From the NCBI RefSeq assembly GCF_019636075.1, contig NZ_JAHBYG010000009.1, positions 1-64,000 of the forward strand: a stretch of DNA of 64,000 bases, written 5' to 3'. Source of the DNA: Ferrovibrio sp. (lineage in GTDB: Bacteria > Pseudomonadota > Alphaproteobacteria > Ferrovibrionales > Ferrovibrionaceae). Under the pieces are notes generated by a model, which was not told the DNA's origin, searched no databases, and worked only from the letters and a program-made list of their open reading frames with translations. Positions 9,187-17,720 of this stretch are shown here, piece after piece. The translations under genes were made by a program, and so were the position numbers. Within the stretch, counting starts at the first letter, position 1; every line of letters begins with the position of its first letter.

Positions 9187-10173
9187 ATGATGCTGTCCAA
9201 ATTCAAATATCTGGGCGCGGTTGCCGCTGTCGGCATGGCCGTGGTGGCTGGTTTTTCCGGCACCGTCTCGGCCCAGCCTAAATCGCTCACGCTCGGCACC
9301 GCCTCGGTGGGCGGCACCTATTTCATCTACGGTGGCGTGGTGGCCACGCTGCTGACCGACACGATCGGTATCAACGTTTCCACCCAGCAGACCCAGGGCC
9401 CGAATCAGAACATCATCCTGGTGGACGACAACAAGATCGAACTGGGCATGACCACCATGGGCATCGCGCTGCAGGCCTGGACCGGCACCGGCGATTGGAC
9501 CAAGGGCAAGAAATACAGCAATGTGCGGGCGCTGTTTCCGATGTATGACACGCCCTTCCATTTCGTGACCACGGAAAAGACCGGCATCAAGAGCGTGGCT
9601 GAAATGGCCGGCAAGACCCTGGGCGCAGGCCCCAAGGCCGGCACGCCGGGCACGTATTTCCCGCTGATGTTCGATGCTCTCGGCATCAAGGCCACTTGGC
9701 GCTTCGGCGGCGCATCCGACATGCAGAATCAGCTCGCCGATGGCCTGCTGGATGTGTTTGCCTTCGCTGCCGGCCTGCCGATTGCCGCCTTCTCCGAAAT
9801 CGAAGCGCAGCGCCCGGTGCGCTACATCACCTATAGCGATGCGCAACTCGACATGCTGAAGAAGGCGATGCCAGAACTCTCCGACAGCGTGATCCCGAAG
9901 GGCACCTACAAGAACCTGGCCGAAGACCACAAAACCGTGGGCGTTTACAATTTCGGCATCGCCCATAAGGATCTGCCGGAAGACGTGGCCTACAAGATCG
10001 TGAAGTCGGTGTTGGAAAACAACGACCGCATGGTGAAGGGCCATTCGGCCGCCAAGGAAACCATTGCCGCCAATGCTTCGCGCAACGGGTTCCTGCCATT
10101 CCATCCGGGTGCCGTGAAGTACTACAAGGAAAAGGGCATCCAATTGAATCCGAAGGCCCTGCCCGCCAGCTGA
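9187..10173 (+). CDS. TAXI family TRAP transporter solute-binding protein
   Basis: Periplasmic receptor of a TRAP-TAXI importer (glutamate, succinate or other carboxylates in studied cases). 328 aa, with a Sec signal peptide (residues 1-29, cleavage near VSA-QP). The mature start LTLGTASVGGTYFIYGGVVA is the TAXI hallmark, followed by ALFPMYDTPFHFVT and the FAFAAGLPIAAFSE pocket region. GGGAGG lies 10 bases before the ATG. The fused membrane component follows after a 106-base gap that contains a strong hairpin. Confidence 0.92.
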   Translation: MMLSKFKYLGAVAAVGMAVVAGFSGTVSAQPKSLTLGTASVGGTYFIYGGVVATLLTDTIGINVSTQQTQGPNQNIILVDDNKIELGMTTMGIALQAWTGTGDWTKGKKYSNVRALFPMYDTPFHFVTTEKTGIKSVAEMAGKTLGAGPKAGTPGTYFPLMFDALGIKATWRFGGASDMQNQLADGLLDVFAFAAGLPIAAFSEIEAQRPVRYITYSDAQLDMLKKAMPELSDSVIPKGTYKNLAEDHKTVGVYNFGIAHKDLPEDVAYKIVKSVLENNDRMVKGHSAAKETIAANASRNGFLPFHPGAVKYYKEKGIQLNPKALPAS

Positions 10174-10196
10174 TCGCCGCATAGAACGGCCACAGC

Positions 10197-10230
10197 ACGC
10201 CGCCGCCGCGATGAAACGTGGCGGCGGCGT
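10197..10230 (+). other. Intercistronic stem-loop between TRAP receptor and permease genes
   Basis: A perfect 11-bp inverted repeat (10197-10207 with 10220-10230) and a 12-base loop lie between the receptor and permease genes. Only TTTCT follows, so it is a weak terminator at most. It probably stabilises the upstream message or lets only part of transcription through, giving more receptor than permease. Confidence 0.6.
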
Positions 10231-10279
10231 TTCTGCTCAATGAAGCAGCCGGCAGAACGATTATTACGGGGGAACCACC

Positions 10280-12229
10280 GTGGCAAATGCACCAGAATCA
10301 ACCGCCGATGCAAAAGCGGCGGAGGAAATGGAATTCACCGGTTGGAAGCGCGAGTTGCAAGGATGGCAGCGGCCGCTCTTCTTCTGGATCTGCGTAAGCT
10401 TCACGGTATTCCATCTTCTTGTGCTGAACGTTTATCCGATCGATTCCGTATTGTTCCGCGCCATCCATGTAGGTTGGGGCGCGGTGATCGGCTTCGGCCT
10501 GTATTCCGGTACGCGCGGCAAATCGCTGGATCGCGTCGCACCGCTGGATTGGCTGTTGATCCTGCTCTCGATTGCCTGCGCCACCTATGTCGGCATCAAT
10601 ATCGATGAATTGCAGTTCCGCGCCGGCGCGCTGTATGAACCGGGCGATGTGGCGGCCGGATTTATCGGCACCCTGTTGATCATGGAACTGACGCGTCGCA
10701 CCGCCGGGCTGGCGCTGCCGATCATTGCCAGCATCTTCATCCTGTATTGCTTCGCCGGCCCCTGGCTGCCTGGCATCCTGTATCATCGGGGCTACGATTT
10801 CGGATATTTCTTCTCCTATATCTATTCCGATCAGGGCATTTTCGGCGTCACCACCCAGGTAAGCTCCACCTATATCGTGCTGTTCATCACCTTCGGTGCT
10901 TTCCTTACGGTTTCCAAAGCCGGCGATTATTTCAACGATCTGGCGGTGTCGCTGGTGGGTTGGGCGCGCGGCGGGCCGGCCAAGGTGGCGGTGTTATCGG
11001 GCATCCTGTTCGGCACCATATCGGGCAGCGCGGTAGGCAATGTGGTGGCCAGCGGCATGATCACCATCCCGATGATGCGCCGGGTGGGCTATACCCGCTC
11101 CACCGCCGGCGCCATCGAAGCCACCTCTTCCACCGGCGGCCAGATCACGCCGCCTGTGATGGGCGCTGGCGCCTTCATCATGGCCGAAATCACCGGCATT
11201 CCCTATACCGATATCGCGCTGGCGGCGGTGATTCCTTGTCTGCTGTTCTATATTGCCTGTTATGTGCATTGCGATCTGCATGCGGTGAAACATGGCCTGC
11301 GCGGCCTGCCGCGCAGCGAACTCACCCCCATCAGCACCATGATGCGCAAGGTCTACCTGCTGGCGCCGATCTTCGTGCTGATAGGCACGCTGATGATGGG
11401 TTTCTCGGAATTCCGAGCCGGCACGCTCGGCATCATCTCGGCGCTGGTGGCAAGCTGGATCAACAGCAAGCACCGCATGGGGGTGGGCGCAACGCTGGAT
11501 GCCCTACACATCGCCGCCCGTGAAACAGCGCAGCTTGTGGCCATTTGCGCCTGTGCCGGGGTGATCGTGGGCGTGATCGCGCTCACCGGAATCGGCGGCC
11601 GTTTCTCGCATCTGATCCTCAGCGTTGCCGGCGAGAGCAAGTTTCTGGCGATGCTGTTTGCGATGTTCATATCGCTGATACTGGGCATGGGCATGCCGAC
11701 CACGGCGGCCTATGCGGTGGCGGCATCGGTGGTGGCGCCCGGCCTTACCCGCCTGGGCATCGAGCCTCTGGTGGCGCATATGTTCATCTTCTATTACGCG
11801 GTGGTTTCGGCAATCACACCGCCGGTGGCGCTGGCCAGTTTTGCCGCCGCCGCCATGGCCAAAGCCGATCAATGGGAAACCTCGATGATCGCGGTGAAGC
11901 TTGGCCTGGCCACCTTCATCGTACCATTCATGTTTTTCTACAGCCCGCTTCTGCTGGCGCAGGGCGACCTATTGCCGATCCTGCATGTGTTCATCACCGC
12001 CTCGGCCGGCGTGTTCTTCCTGGCCTGCGCCACCGAGGGCTGGCTGAATGGCCCGATCAACCTGCCGCTGCGCGTCGTGCTGTTTGCCGGCGCGCTCTGC
12101 CTGATCGTGCCGGAGCCGATCTCCGATATGGTGGGCATCGGCATCGGCTTGAGCATCTGGGCGATGCAACGGGCCCGCCATGGTAAAAATCCAGGCGACA
12201 AGGTGCCCGCACCAGCGATCGAACGCTGA
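10280..12229 (+). CDS. TRAP transporter fused permease (DctQ-DctM type)
   Basis: Membrane component of the TRAP-TAXI importer, 649 aa, the usual size of the '4TM/12TM' fusion. The small DctQ-like part occupies about residues 30-120. The DctM-like part has the conserved SGSAVGNVVASGMITIPMM stretch (about residues 250-270), EATSSTGGQITPPVMGAGAF and GMGMPTTAAYAVAA. Start is GTG at 10280 with GGGGG upstream. It works with the receptor gene directly upstream, and the unit ends at a bidirectional terminator shared with the opposing tct operon. Confidence 0.93.
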   Translation: MANAPESTADAKAAEEMEFTGWKRELQGWQRPLFFWICVSFTVFHLLVLNVYPIDSVLFRAIHVGWGAVIGFGLYSGTRGKSLDRVAPLDWLLILLSIACATYVGINIDELQFRAGALYEPGDVAAGFIGTLLIMELTRRTAGLALPIIASIFILYCFAGPWLPGILYHRGYDFGYFFSYIYSDQGIFGVTTQVSSTYIVLFITFGAFLTVSKAGDYFNDLAVSLVGWARGGPAKVAVLSGILFGTISGSAVGNVVASGMITIPMMRRVGYTRSTAGAIEATSSTGGQITPPVMGAGAFIMAEITGIPYTDIALAAVIPCLLFYIACYVHCDLHAVKHGLRGLPRSELTPISTMMRKVYLLAPIFVLIGTLMMGFSEFRAGTLGIISALVASWINSKHRMGVGATLDALHIAARETAQLVAICACAGVIVGVIALTGIGGRFSHLILSVAGESKFLAMLFAMFISLILGMGMPTTAAYAVAASVVAPGLTRLGIEPLVAHMFIFYYAVVSAITPPVALASFAAAAMAKADQWETSMIAVKLGLATFIVPFMFFYSPLLLAQGDLLPILHVFITASAGVFFLACATEGWLNGPINLPLRVVLFAGALCLIVPEPISDMVGIGIGLSIWAMQRARHGKNPGDKVPAPAIER

Positions 12230-12262
12230 ATACGCATAAAGGCCCGGAAAATTCAGCCAAAG

Positions 12263-12293
12263 AAAAAGGCGGGGCTTTCACCCCGCCTTTTTT
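12263..12293. terminator. Bidirectional intrinsic terminator between TRAP and Tct operons
   Basis: Five A's, GGCGGGG (12268-12274), a six-base loop, CCCCGCC (12281-12287) and a T-run. The symmetric A/T flanks make it functional on both strands, which fits the convergent genes ending at 12229 (+) and 12329 (-). Confidence 0.92.
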
Positions 12294-12328
12294 ATTCCAT
12301 TAGGCATGCCTGCTTGCAGGTGCCGGTA

Positions 12329-13834
12329 TCATTCCTCTTCCTGGAAGGCCTCTTCGCGCTTCTTGCGGATGGCAGGCGACAACACCGCCAGCAACGCAAT
12401 CAGCGCCAGAGCCAGCATCGCGGCGCTGATCGGCCGTTCGATGAACACCATCGGGTTGCCGCGCGACAGCGTCATGGCGCGCCGGAGATATTCTTCCATC
12501 ATCGGGCCGAGGATGAAACCCAGCAGCATCGGCGCCGGCTCGCATTCCAGCTTGGCGCAGACATATCCCAGCAAACCGAACCCGGCCATCATGTAAACAT
12601 CGAAAGCCGAGTTGTTCAGGCTGTAAACGCCAATACAGCAGAACACCAGGATGCCCGGGAACAGCACGTGATACGGAATGGTGAGCAGCCGCACCCAAAT
12701 CCCGATCAACGGCAGATTCAGCACGATCAGGAACAGGTTACCGATCCACATCGACACGATGATGCCCCAGAACAGGGCCGGCTGCTCGGTCATCACCGCG
12801 GGACCGGGCTGAATGCCCTGGATGATCATCGCGCCGATCATCAATGCCATAACCGGGTTGGAGGGGATACCGAGCGTGAGCATCGGGATGAAGGATGTTT
12901 GCGCACCCGCATTGTTGGCCGATTCAGGGCCCGCCACGCCTTCGATGGCGCCCTTGCCGAAACGGCTGGGATCCTTCGCCACCTTCTTTTCCAGCGAATA
13001 GGCGGCGAAAGACGACAGCATCGCGCCGCCGCCGGGCAGAATGCCCAATGCCGAGCCCAGCGCAGTGCCGCGCAGGATCGGGCCGACGATGCGCTTGAAA
13101 TCCTCGCGGGTAGGCATCAAGCCGGTGACGCTCTTCACGAAGACCGAGCGGGAATGCTCATCCTCCAGATTCTTGATCACCTCGCCCAGGCCGAACATGC
13201 CCATGGCCACCACAACGAAGTTGATGCCATCGGCCAGTTCCGGCACCTCGAAGGTGAACCGCTGGGTGCCGGAATTCACGTCGGTACCGACAATGCCCAG
13301 CAGCAGGCCGAATACGATCATGGCAATCGCCTTGGGCAGCGAGCCATGCGCCAGCACTACCGAGGCCATCAGGCCCAGCACCATCAGGGAGAAATATTCC
13401 GCCGGTCCGAATTTCAAGGCGATATCGGCTAGCGGCGGAGCGAACACCGCCAGCAGGAAGGTGGCCACCGTGCCGGCGAAGAACGAGCCGAGCGCCGCCG
13501 TGGACAGCGCAGCGCCGGCGCGTCCCTGGCGTGCCATCGCATAACCATCCAACGCTGTTATCACTGATGATGATTCACCAGGCAGATTGATCAGGATAGC
13601 GGTGGTGGAGCCGCCATATTGCGCGCCGTAGTAAATGCCGGCGAGCATGATCAGCGCCGAGACCGGGGGCAGCGCGAACGTGGCCGGCAACAGCATGGCA
13701 ATGGTGGCCACCGGGCCCAGGCCGGGCAACACGCCGATCAGCGTGCCGAGAAAAACGCCGGCCAGGCAATAAAGCAGATTGATCGGCGTGAAGGCAGCTT
13801 CGAGGCCGATACCGAGATTGGCAATGAGTTCCAT
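12329..13834 (-). CDS. tctA: Tripartite tricarboxylate transporter permease TctA
   Basis: Large membrane subunit of a TTT-family importer, 501 aa with about a dozen hydrophobic segments. It has the family signature GVLPGLGPVATIAMLLP near residues 30-46 and the second-half counterpart GILPGGGAMLSSFAAYSLEK. The ATG at 13834 (MELIANLGIG) is the natural start; a longer reading upstream lacks membrane character. It follows tctB by 16 bases. The imported carboxylate is not predictable. C-terminus is strongly charged (RKKREEAFQEEE). Confidence 0.93.
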   Translation of the reverse strand: MELIANLGIGLEAAFTPINLLYCLAGVFLGTLIGVLPGLGPVATIAMLLPATFALPPVSALIMLAGIYYGAQYGGSTTAILINLPGESSSVITALDGYAMARQGRAGAALSTAALGSFFAGTVATFLLAVFAPPLADIALKFGPAEYFSLMVLGLMASVVLAHGSLPKAIAMIVFGLLLGIVGTDVNSGTQRFTFEVPELADGINFVVVAMGMFGLGEVIKNLEDEHSRSVFVKSVTGLMPTREDFKRIVGPILRGTALGSALGILPGGGAMLSSFAAYSLEKKVAKDPSRFGKGAIEGVAGPESANNAGAQTSFIPMLTLGIPSNPVMALMIGAMIIQGIQPGPAVMTEQPALFWGIIVSMWIGNLFLIVLNLPLIGIWVRLLTIPYHVLFPGILVFCCIGVYSLNNSAFDVYMMAGFGLLGYVCAKLECEPAPMLLGFILGPMMEEYLRRAMTLSRGNPMVFIERPISAAMLALALIALLAVLSPAIRKKREEAFQEEE

Positions 13835-13850
13835 GACGCTTGCTCTCCGC

Positions 13851-14312
13851 TCAGTTGCCGAACCAGGGGCCGACCATGGGGATCGGCAGACCCAGCGCAA
13901 TGATGAATACCAGAGCGCAGAAAGCCGCCAGCACCACCATCATGATGGCAGCCGTGCGCAGCTTGAAATGCACACTGGCGGCAGCCGAGACCAGCACCAG
14001 CAGACCGACCGACAGCAGGATGCCGCCGCCGCGCACGGTGGCTGCAAAGATCAGACAGCCGATCGGAACCAGCAAAAGGCCTTTCAGGGCAAGGCCTCGA
14101 ATGCCCTCGCCCTCGGTGAACAAGGCGCGCAGGGTGATGAATGCGCCAAGCGCGGCGAGGATCAGCGCCAGCACCATGGGAAAGAAACCGGCCCCCATGC
14201 GACGCGCCGAGCCGAACTGGTAATCCTGCGATATCCAGGCAAAGGCCAGGCCTACCGCCGTGAACATCACCCCGGACCAGAAATCCTTGGGGTTGCGTAT
14301 CAATCCCTGCAT
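13851..14312 (-). CDS. tctB: Tripartite tricarboxylate transporter small subunit TctB
   Basis: Small membrane subunit of the TTT importer, 153 aa with four hydrophobic segments, the normal TctB topology. The motif GSARRMGAGFFPMVLALIL (about residues 34-52) is typical. It lies between tctC and tctA in the usual C-B-A order and is separated from tctC by a GC-rich hairpin. Confidence 0.88.
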   Translation of the reverse strand: MQGLIRNPKDFWSGVMFTAVGLAFAWISQDYQFGSARRMGAGFFPMVLALILAALGAFITLRALFTEGEGIRGLALKGLLLVPIGCLIFAATVRGGGILLSVGLLVLVSAAASVHFKLRTAAIMMVVLAAFCALVFIIALGLPIPMVGPWFGN

Positions 14313-14384
14313 GTGCTTATCCCCCTACTGACAACTTCATGGCCCCGCCCCTGGCCGCCTGCGTTTCCTTGCATCGGAATACTA

Positions 14385-14419
14385 TTGCGCCCGCCCCACG
14401 ACAAGCGAGGCGGGCGCAA
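14385..14419 (-). other. Intercistronic stem-loop between tctC and tctB
   Basis: A perfect 11-bp inverted repeat (14385-14395 with 14409-14419) with a 13-base loop follows the tctC stop on the minus strand. No T-run follows in that direction. It most likely protects the receptor message or attenuates read-through to tctB and tctA. Confidence 0.6.
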
Positions 14420-14444
14420 ATTCCGGCACAACTTTGCCGTCAGA

Positions 14445-15434
14445 TTAATCGGCGTATTCGCCCGCGGCCTTGATCACCGGGGCCCATTTGGCGATTTCCG
14501 CCTTCAGATGGGCAGACAGCGCCGCCGGGGTGGCCTTGTCCTGCGACACCGGCTCGGTGCCCAGTTCGGCAAAGCGGGTCACTACGGCCGGATCCTTGAG
14601 AGCCGCCTGCAATGCGCCGGCAAGCTTGTCGATCACCGGCTTGGACGTGCCCTTGGGGGCGTAAACGCCATGCCACACGGCAACCTCGAAGCCCGGCAGG
14701 CCGCTGGAATCCAGCGTGGGCAGATCGGGCAAAGAAGGCACCTTGGTCTTGGTGGTAACACCATAGGCCTTGATCTTGCCGCCCTTGATCTGGCCGGTGG
14801 TGTTGGTGGTCTGATCGCACATCAGGTCGATCTGGCCGCCCAGCAGGTCGTTCATCGCCGGGCCGGTGCCGCGGTAAGACACCACGGTCATCTGGGTCTG
14901 CAGCGCGCTCATGAACATCAGGCCGCAGAGATGCGAGGCCGCGCCCACGCCGGCATTGCCATAAGACACTTTGTCCTTGTTCGCCTTCACATAGGCGATC
15001 AGTTCCTTCATGTCCTTGGGCGCCAGATCGCCCTTGGCCACAATGGTCATCGGCACGTCGGTGACGAGGCCGACCGCCTCGAAATCATTGATCGTGTCGT
15101 AGGGCAACTTGCGATACAGGGTGGCCGAGGTGGCCTGGCCGATATGGTGCAGGAAGATGGTGTAGCCATCAGCGGGCGAACGCGCCACGCGCGCCGCGCC
15201 CACAGTGCCGCCGGCACCGCCGACATTTTCCACGATCACCTGCTGCTTGAGGGTGTTGCCCATCGACTGGGCCAGCAGGCGACCCACCGTATCGGTGGGG
15301 CCACCGGCGGCGAACGGAATGATCATGGTGATCGGCTTGCTGGGATAATCCTGGGCCTGAACAGGCTTTGCGAACGGCGATGCAATACCCGCCAACGCAA
15401 CGGCGCCGATAAGCGCCACAGCGACTTGCTTCAT
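14445..15434 (-). CDS. tctC: Tripartite tricarboxylate transporter substrate-binding protein TctC (Bug family)
   Basis: Periplasmic receptor of the Bug/TctC family, 329 aa, with a Sec signal (residues 1-28, cleavage near VQA-QD). The mature start DYPSKPITMIIPFAAGGPTD is diagnostic, as is GAARVARSPADGYTIF. The ATG at 15434 has GAGGAAAAC in front; a TTG five codons upstream overlaps this site and is rejected. First gene of the tctCBA operon. Bug proteins are very numerous in related bacteria and their ligands vary, so no substrate is assigned. Confidence 0.92.
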   Translation of the reverse strand: MKQVAVALIGAVALAGIASPFAKPVQAQDYPSKPITMIIPFAAGGPTDTVGRLLAQSMGNTLKQQVIVENVGGAGGTVGAARVARSPADGYTIFLHHIGQATSATLYRKLPYDTINDFEAVGLVTDVPMTIVAKGDLAPKDMKELIAYVKANKDKVSYGNAGVGAASHLCGLMFMSALQTQMTVVSYRGTGPAMNDLLGGQIDLMCDQTTNTTGQIKGGKIKAYGVTTKTKVPSLPDLPTLDSSGLPGFEVAVWHGVYAPKGTSKPVIDKLAGALQAALKDPAVVTRFAELGTEPVSQDKATPAALSAHLKAEIAKWAPVIKAAGEYAD

Positions 15435-15558
15435 GGACGTTTTCCTCAACTGGTTGGGCTTATGCCAGAACCGGCATAGCCGCCGCAGGGCCTCCCTCCG
15501 GCTTTCTGAAGGCGGACTTTATGGCATTTGGCCGGTTCTTTACAATCGGGGTTTTCGC

Positions 15559-16359
15559 TCAATTTTCAGTAATGAGATTGAGGCCCAGCATCAGATTGCG
15601 CACCTCCTGGCGGGCGGCCGCCTGGGCCATGGACAAGCCGCTGCCGGTCTTGTCCAGGTCCAGCAGGGTGAGCCCCGAAAGGAACAATTCGCGGAAAATC
15701 ACCCGCTCGCTCAAGCCCGGCAGAAAGCGGAAACCCACGCGTTTTTCCAGGGCTTTCAGCACCTGGCCGACATTGCGCTTGTTGCGGGCATCGAGATGCG
15801 ACACCCGGTTGCGGATCACCACCCAGTCGATATTCCCCCGGTCGCGGGCGAAGCGCTGTTTGCGCTGCTCCCAAACCATGGCCGAATAGCGGCTGGGGCG
15901 GATTACCTTAAGATTTTCCGGGTCCACATGGGCCAGCAGATCCACGTCGATGAAGCTGTCATTCACCGGGGTGATTAAAATATCGGCAAAGGAATGGCCC
16001 AGCCGCGCCAGATAAGTATCGGCACCTGGGCAATCCACCAGCACAAAATCATGATGCGGCAAAAAACCATCCAGCGCAGCCCGGAAACGCTCGGCCTCAT
16101 CGGCTTCGGCCGCATCCCGGCTGGGCAGGTCGCTGGGCGTGATGGTGGCGAAACCCGGCATCGCCAGGCGCAGACCATGGCGGGCGATATAATCGCGGCG
16201 GTTCTCCAGATAGCGGCTGAGCGTGCGTTGCCGGCCATCCAGGTCGATGGCCGCCACCCGGCCGCCTTCCAGCAGCAGGCCGATCAGCACATGCATCGAG
16301 GTGGTGGATTTGCCGGAACCGCCCTTTTCATTGCCGACGACAACGACACGCGCGACCAT
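15559..16359 (-). CDS. mipZ: Division-plane positioning ATPase MipZ (ParA/MinD family)
   Basis: P-loop ATPase that in Caulobacter binds ParB at the chromosome poles and keeps FtsZ at mid-cell. 266 aa. It carries the deviant Walker A VVVGNEKGGSGKSTTSMH (residues ~6-23), the MipZ-specific AIDLDGRQRTLSRYLENRR, a DCPGADT Walker B-like segment, and the long GFRFLPGLSERVIFRELF block that separates MipZ from ordinary ParA. The ATG at 16359 overlaps the DUF1489 stop (TAATG), so it is translationally coupled. It is the last gene of a minus-strand run that begins with leucine-catabolism genes. No ParB gene is nearby. Confidence 0.9.
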   Translation of the reverse strand: MVARVVVVGNEKGGSGKSTTSMHVLIGLLLEGGRVAAIDLDGRQRTLSRYLENRRDYIARHGLRLAMPGFATITPSDLPSRDAAEADEAERFRAALDGFLPHHDFVLVDCPGADTYLARLGHSFADILITPVNDSFIDVDLLAHVDPENLKVIRPSRYSAMVWEQRKQRFARDRGNIDWVVIRNRVSHLDARNKRNVGQVLKALEKRVGFRFLPGLSERVIFRELFLSGLTLLDLDKTGSGLSMAQAAARQEVRNLMLGLNLITEN

Positions 16360-16790
16360 TACAGCAGCCCCGCCTCGCGCAATTCGCGCAGCAGCTTGTC
16401 GGGCAACTTGGCGGTGCCCTCGCCGGCCTGGGCCACATCCGGCGGCGCATCCTCTGCTTCCAAATACCGCCAGCCCTGATGCGGACGGCGCGGCTGCGGC
16501 AACACCGGAATCAGCTTGGCCTCCAGCTTGATGGCGCAATGCAGGCCATCGTCCAGCTTCACTTCATCCAACGCCAGAATGCGCGTGCGCACGCATAGCT
16601 GACCTTTCACGATCCAGTAGAGCGAGCCGCCATCCAGCACCTCGGCATCGCGCTTGGGGCGATGGCGGGTGATATGAGTGAAACTGCCGGGCTTTTTGCC
16701 GCGCGCATCCTTGGCGCGCTGCTTCAAGCGCTGGCGAAAATCCTCGACGCTTTCAACGCCGACAGCGAGTTTGAGCAGATGAACCGGCAC
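16359..16790 (-). CDS. DUF1489 family protein
   Basis: Small alphaproteobacterial protein of unknown function, 143 aa. The family pattern is clear: VHLLKLAVGVESVEDFRQRL at the start, HITRHRPKRDAEVLDGGSLY with WIVKGQLCVR in the middle, and a PRRPHQGWRYLEAEDAPPD tail. Predicted soluble. It starts 19 bases after the HMG-CoA lyase gene and overlaps mipZ by one base. The tight coupling to mipZ hints at a cell-cycle or housekeeping role, but this is only contextual. Confidence 0.82.
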   Translation of the reverse strand: MPVHLLKLAVGVESVEDFRQRLKQRAKDARGKKPGSFTHITRHRPKRDAEVLDGGSLYWIVKGQLCVRTRILALDEVKLDDGLHCAIKLEAKLIPVLPQPRRPHQGWRYLEAEDAPPDVAQAGEGTAKLPDKLLRELREAGLL

Positions 16791-16809
16791 GCGCCCACCA
16801 CGATGAAAA

Positions 16810-17715
16810 TCACATCACCTTGGATTTCAGCGCCTTGGCCACACGGGAGACCGGCTCGCGGCCCAGCTTTTCCGAAATCCACCAGGCGGTGCGTACCAGT
16901 TTCTTGATGTCGACGCCACTCTCAATGCCCATGCCGTCGAGCATATAGACCAAATCCTCGGTGGCCAGATTGCCGGTAGCGCCGGGCGCATAGGGGCAGC
17001 CGCCCAGGCCGGCCACCGATGCATCATGGGCGGTAACGCCCATTTCCAGCGATGCCAGCGTATTGGCCAAAGCCTGACCATAAGTATCGTGGAAATGCAT
17101 GCCTACGCTATTCAGCGGCATAAGCTTGGCCACTTCCTCCAACAAGGTCTTAACCTTACCGGGCGTGCCGACGCCGATCGTGTCGCCGATACCGATATCG
17201 TCGCAGCCCAGATCGGCCATCTGCTTGCAAAGCAAAGCCACCTGTTTGGGCTCTTGTTCACCCTCGAAAGGGCAACCCAACGCCACCGAGACGAATCCGC
17301 GCACGCGCTTGCCATCGGCCTTGCCGCGCTCCACCACCGGGCGGAACCGCTCCAGGCTTTCGGCGATCGTGCAATTCAGGTTGCGTTTGGAAAAGCTTTC
17401 GCTGGCTGCGGCAAACACCGCAATCGCCGGCGCACCATATTGCCGGGCGGCTTCATAGCCCTTCTCGTTCGGCGTCAATACCTGATAGGTCACGCCCGGC
17501 GCGCGCTTCAGCCTGGTCATCACATCGGCTGCATCGCCCATCTGCGGCACCCATTTGGGCGATACGAAACTGGTCGCCTCGATATGGGTGAGGCCGCAAT
17601 CGGCCAGGCGGTCCAACAATTCCAGCTTTACATCGGTGGGCACCACACCGGGCTCGTTCTGCAAGCCATCGCGTGCGCCGGCTTCCCAAAGCGTGATGCG
17701 ACTGGGCAGGCTCAT
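16810..17715 (-). CDS. liuE: Hydroxymethylglutaryl-CoA lyase
   Basis: Cleaves 3-hydroxy-3-methylglutaryl-CoA to acetyl-CoA and acetoacetate, the last step of leucine breakdown. 301 aa TIM-barrel. Landmarks: WEAGARDGLQNEP (metal/catalytic region, residues ~10-22), GCPFEGEQEPKQVA, the metal-binding HFHDTYGQALAN, and the C-terminal loop GLGGCPYAPGATGN with the catalytic Cys. GGGGAG precedes the ATG. It follows the carboxylase alpha gene by five bases. Confidence 0.95.
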   Translation of the reverse strand: MSLPSRITLWEAGARDGLQNEPGVVPTDVKLELLDRLADCGLTHIEATSFVSPKWVPQMGDAADVMTRLKRAPGVTYQVLTPNEKGYEAARQYGAPAIAVFAAASESFSKRNLNCTIAESLERFRPVVERGKADGKRVRGFVSVALGCPFEGEQEPKQVALLCKQMADLGCDDIGIGDTIGVGTPGKVKTLLEEVAKLMPLNSVGMHFHDTYGQALANTLASLEMGVTAHDASVAGLGGCPYAPGATGNLATEDLVYMLDGMGIESGVDIKKLVRTAWWISEKLGREPVSRVAKALKSKVM

Positions 17716-17720
17716 GCGGT

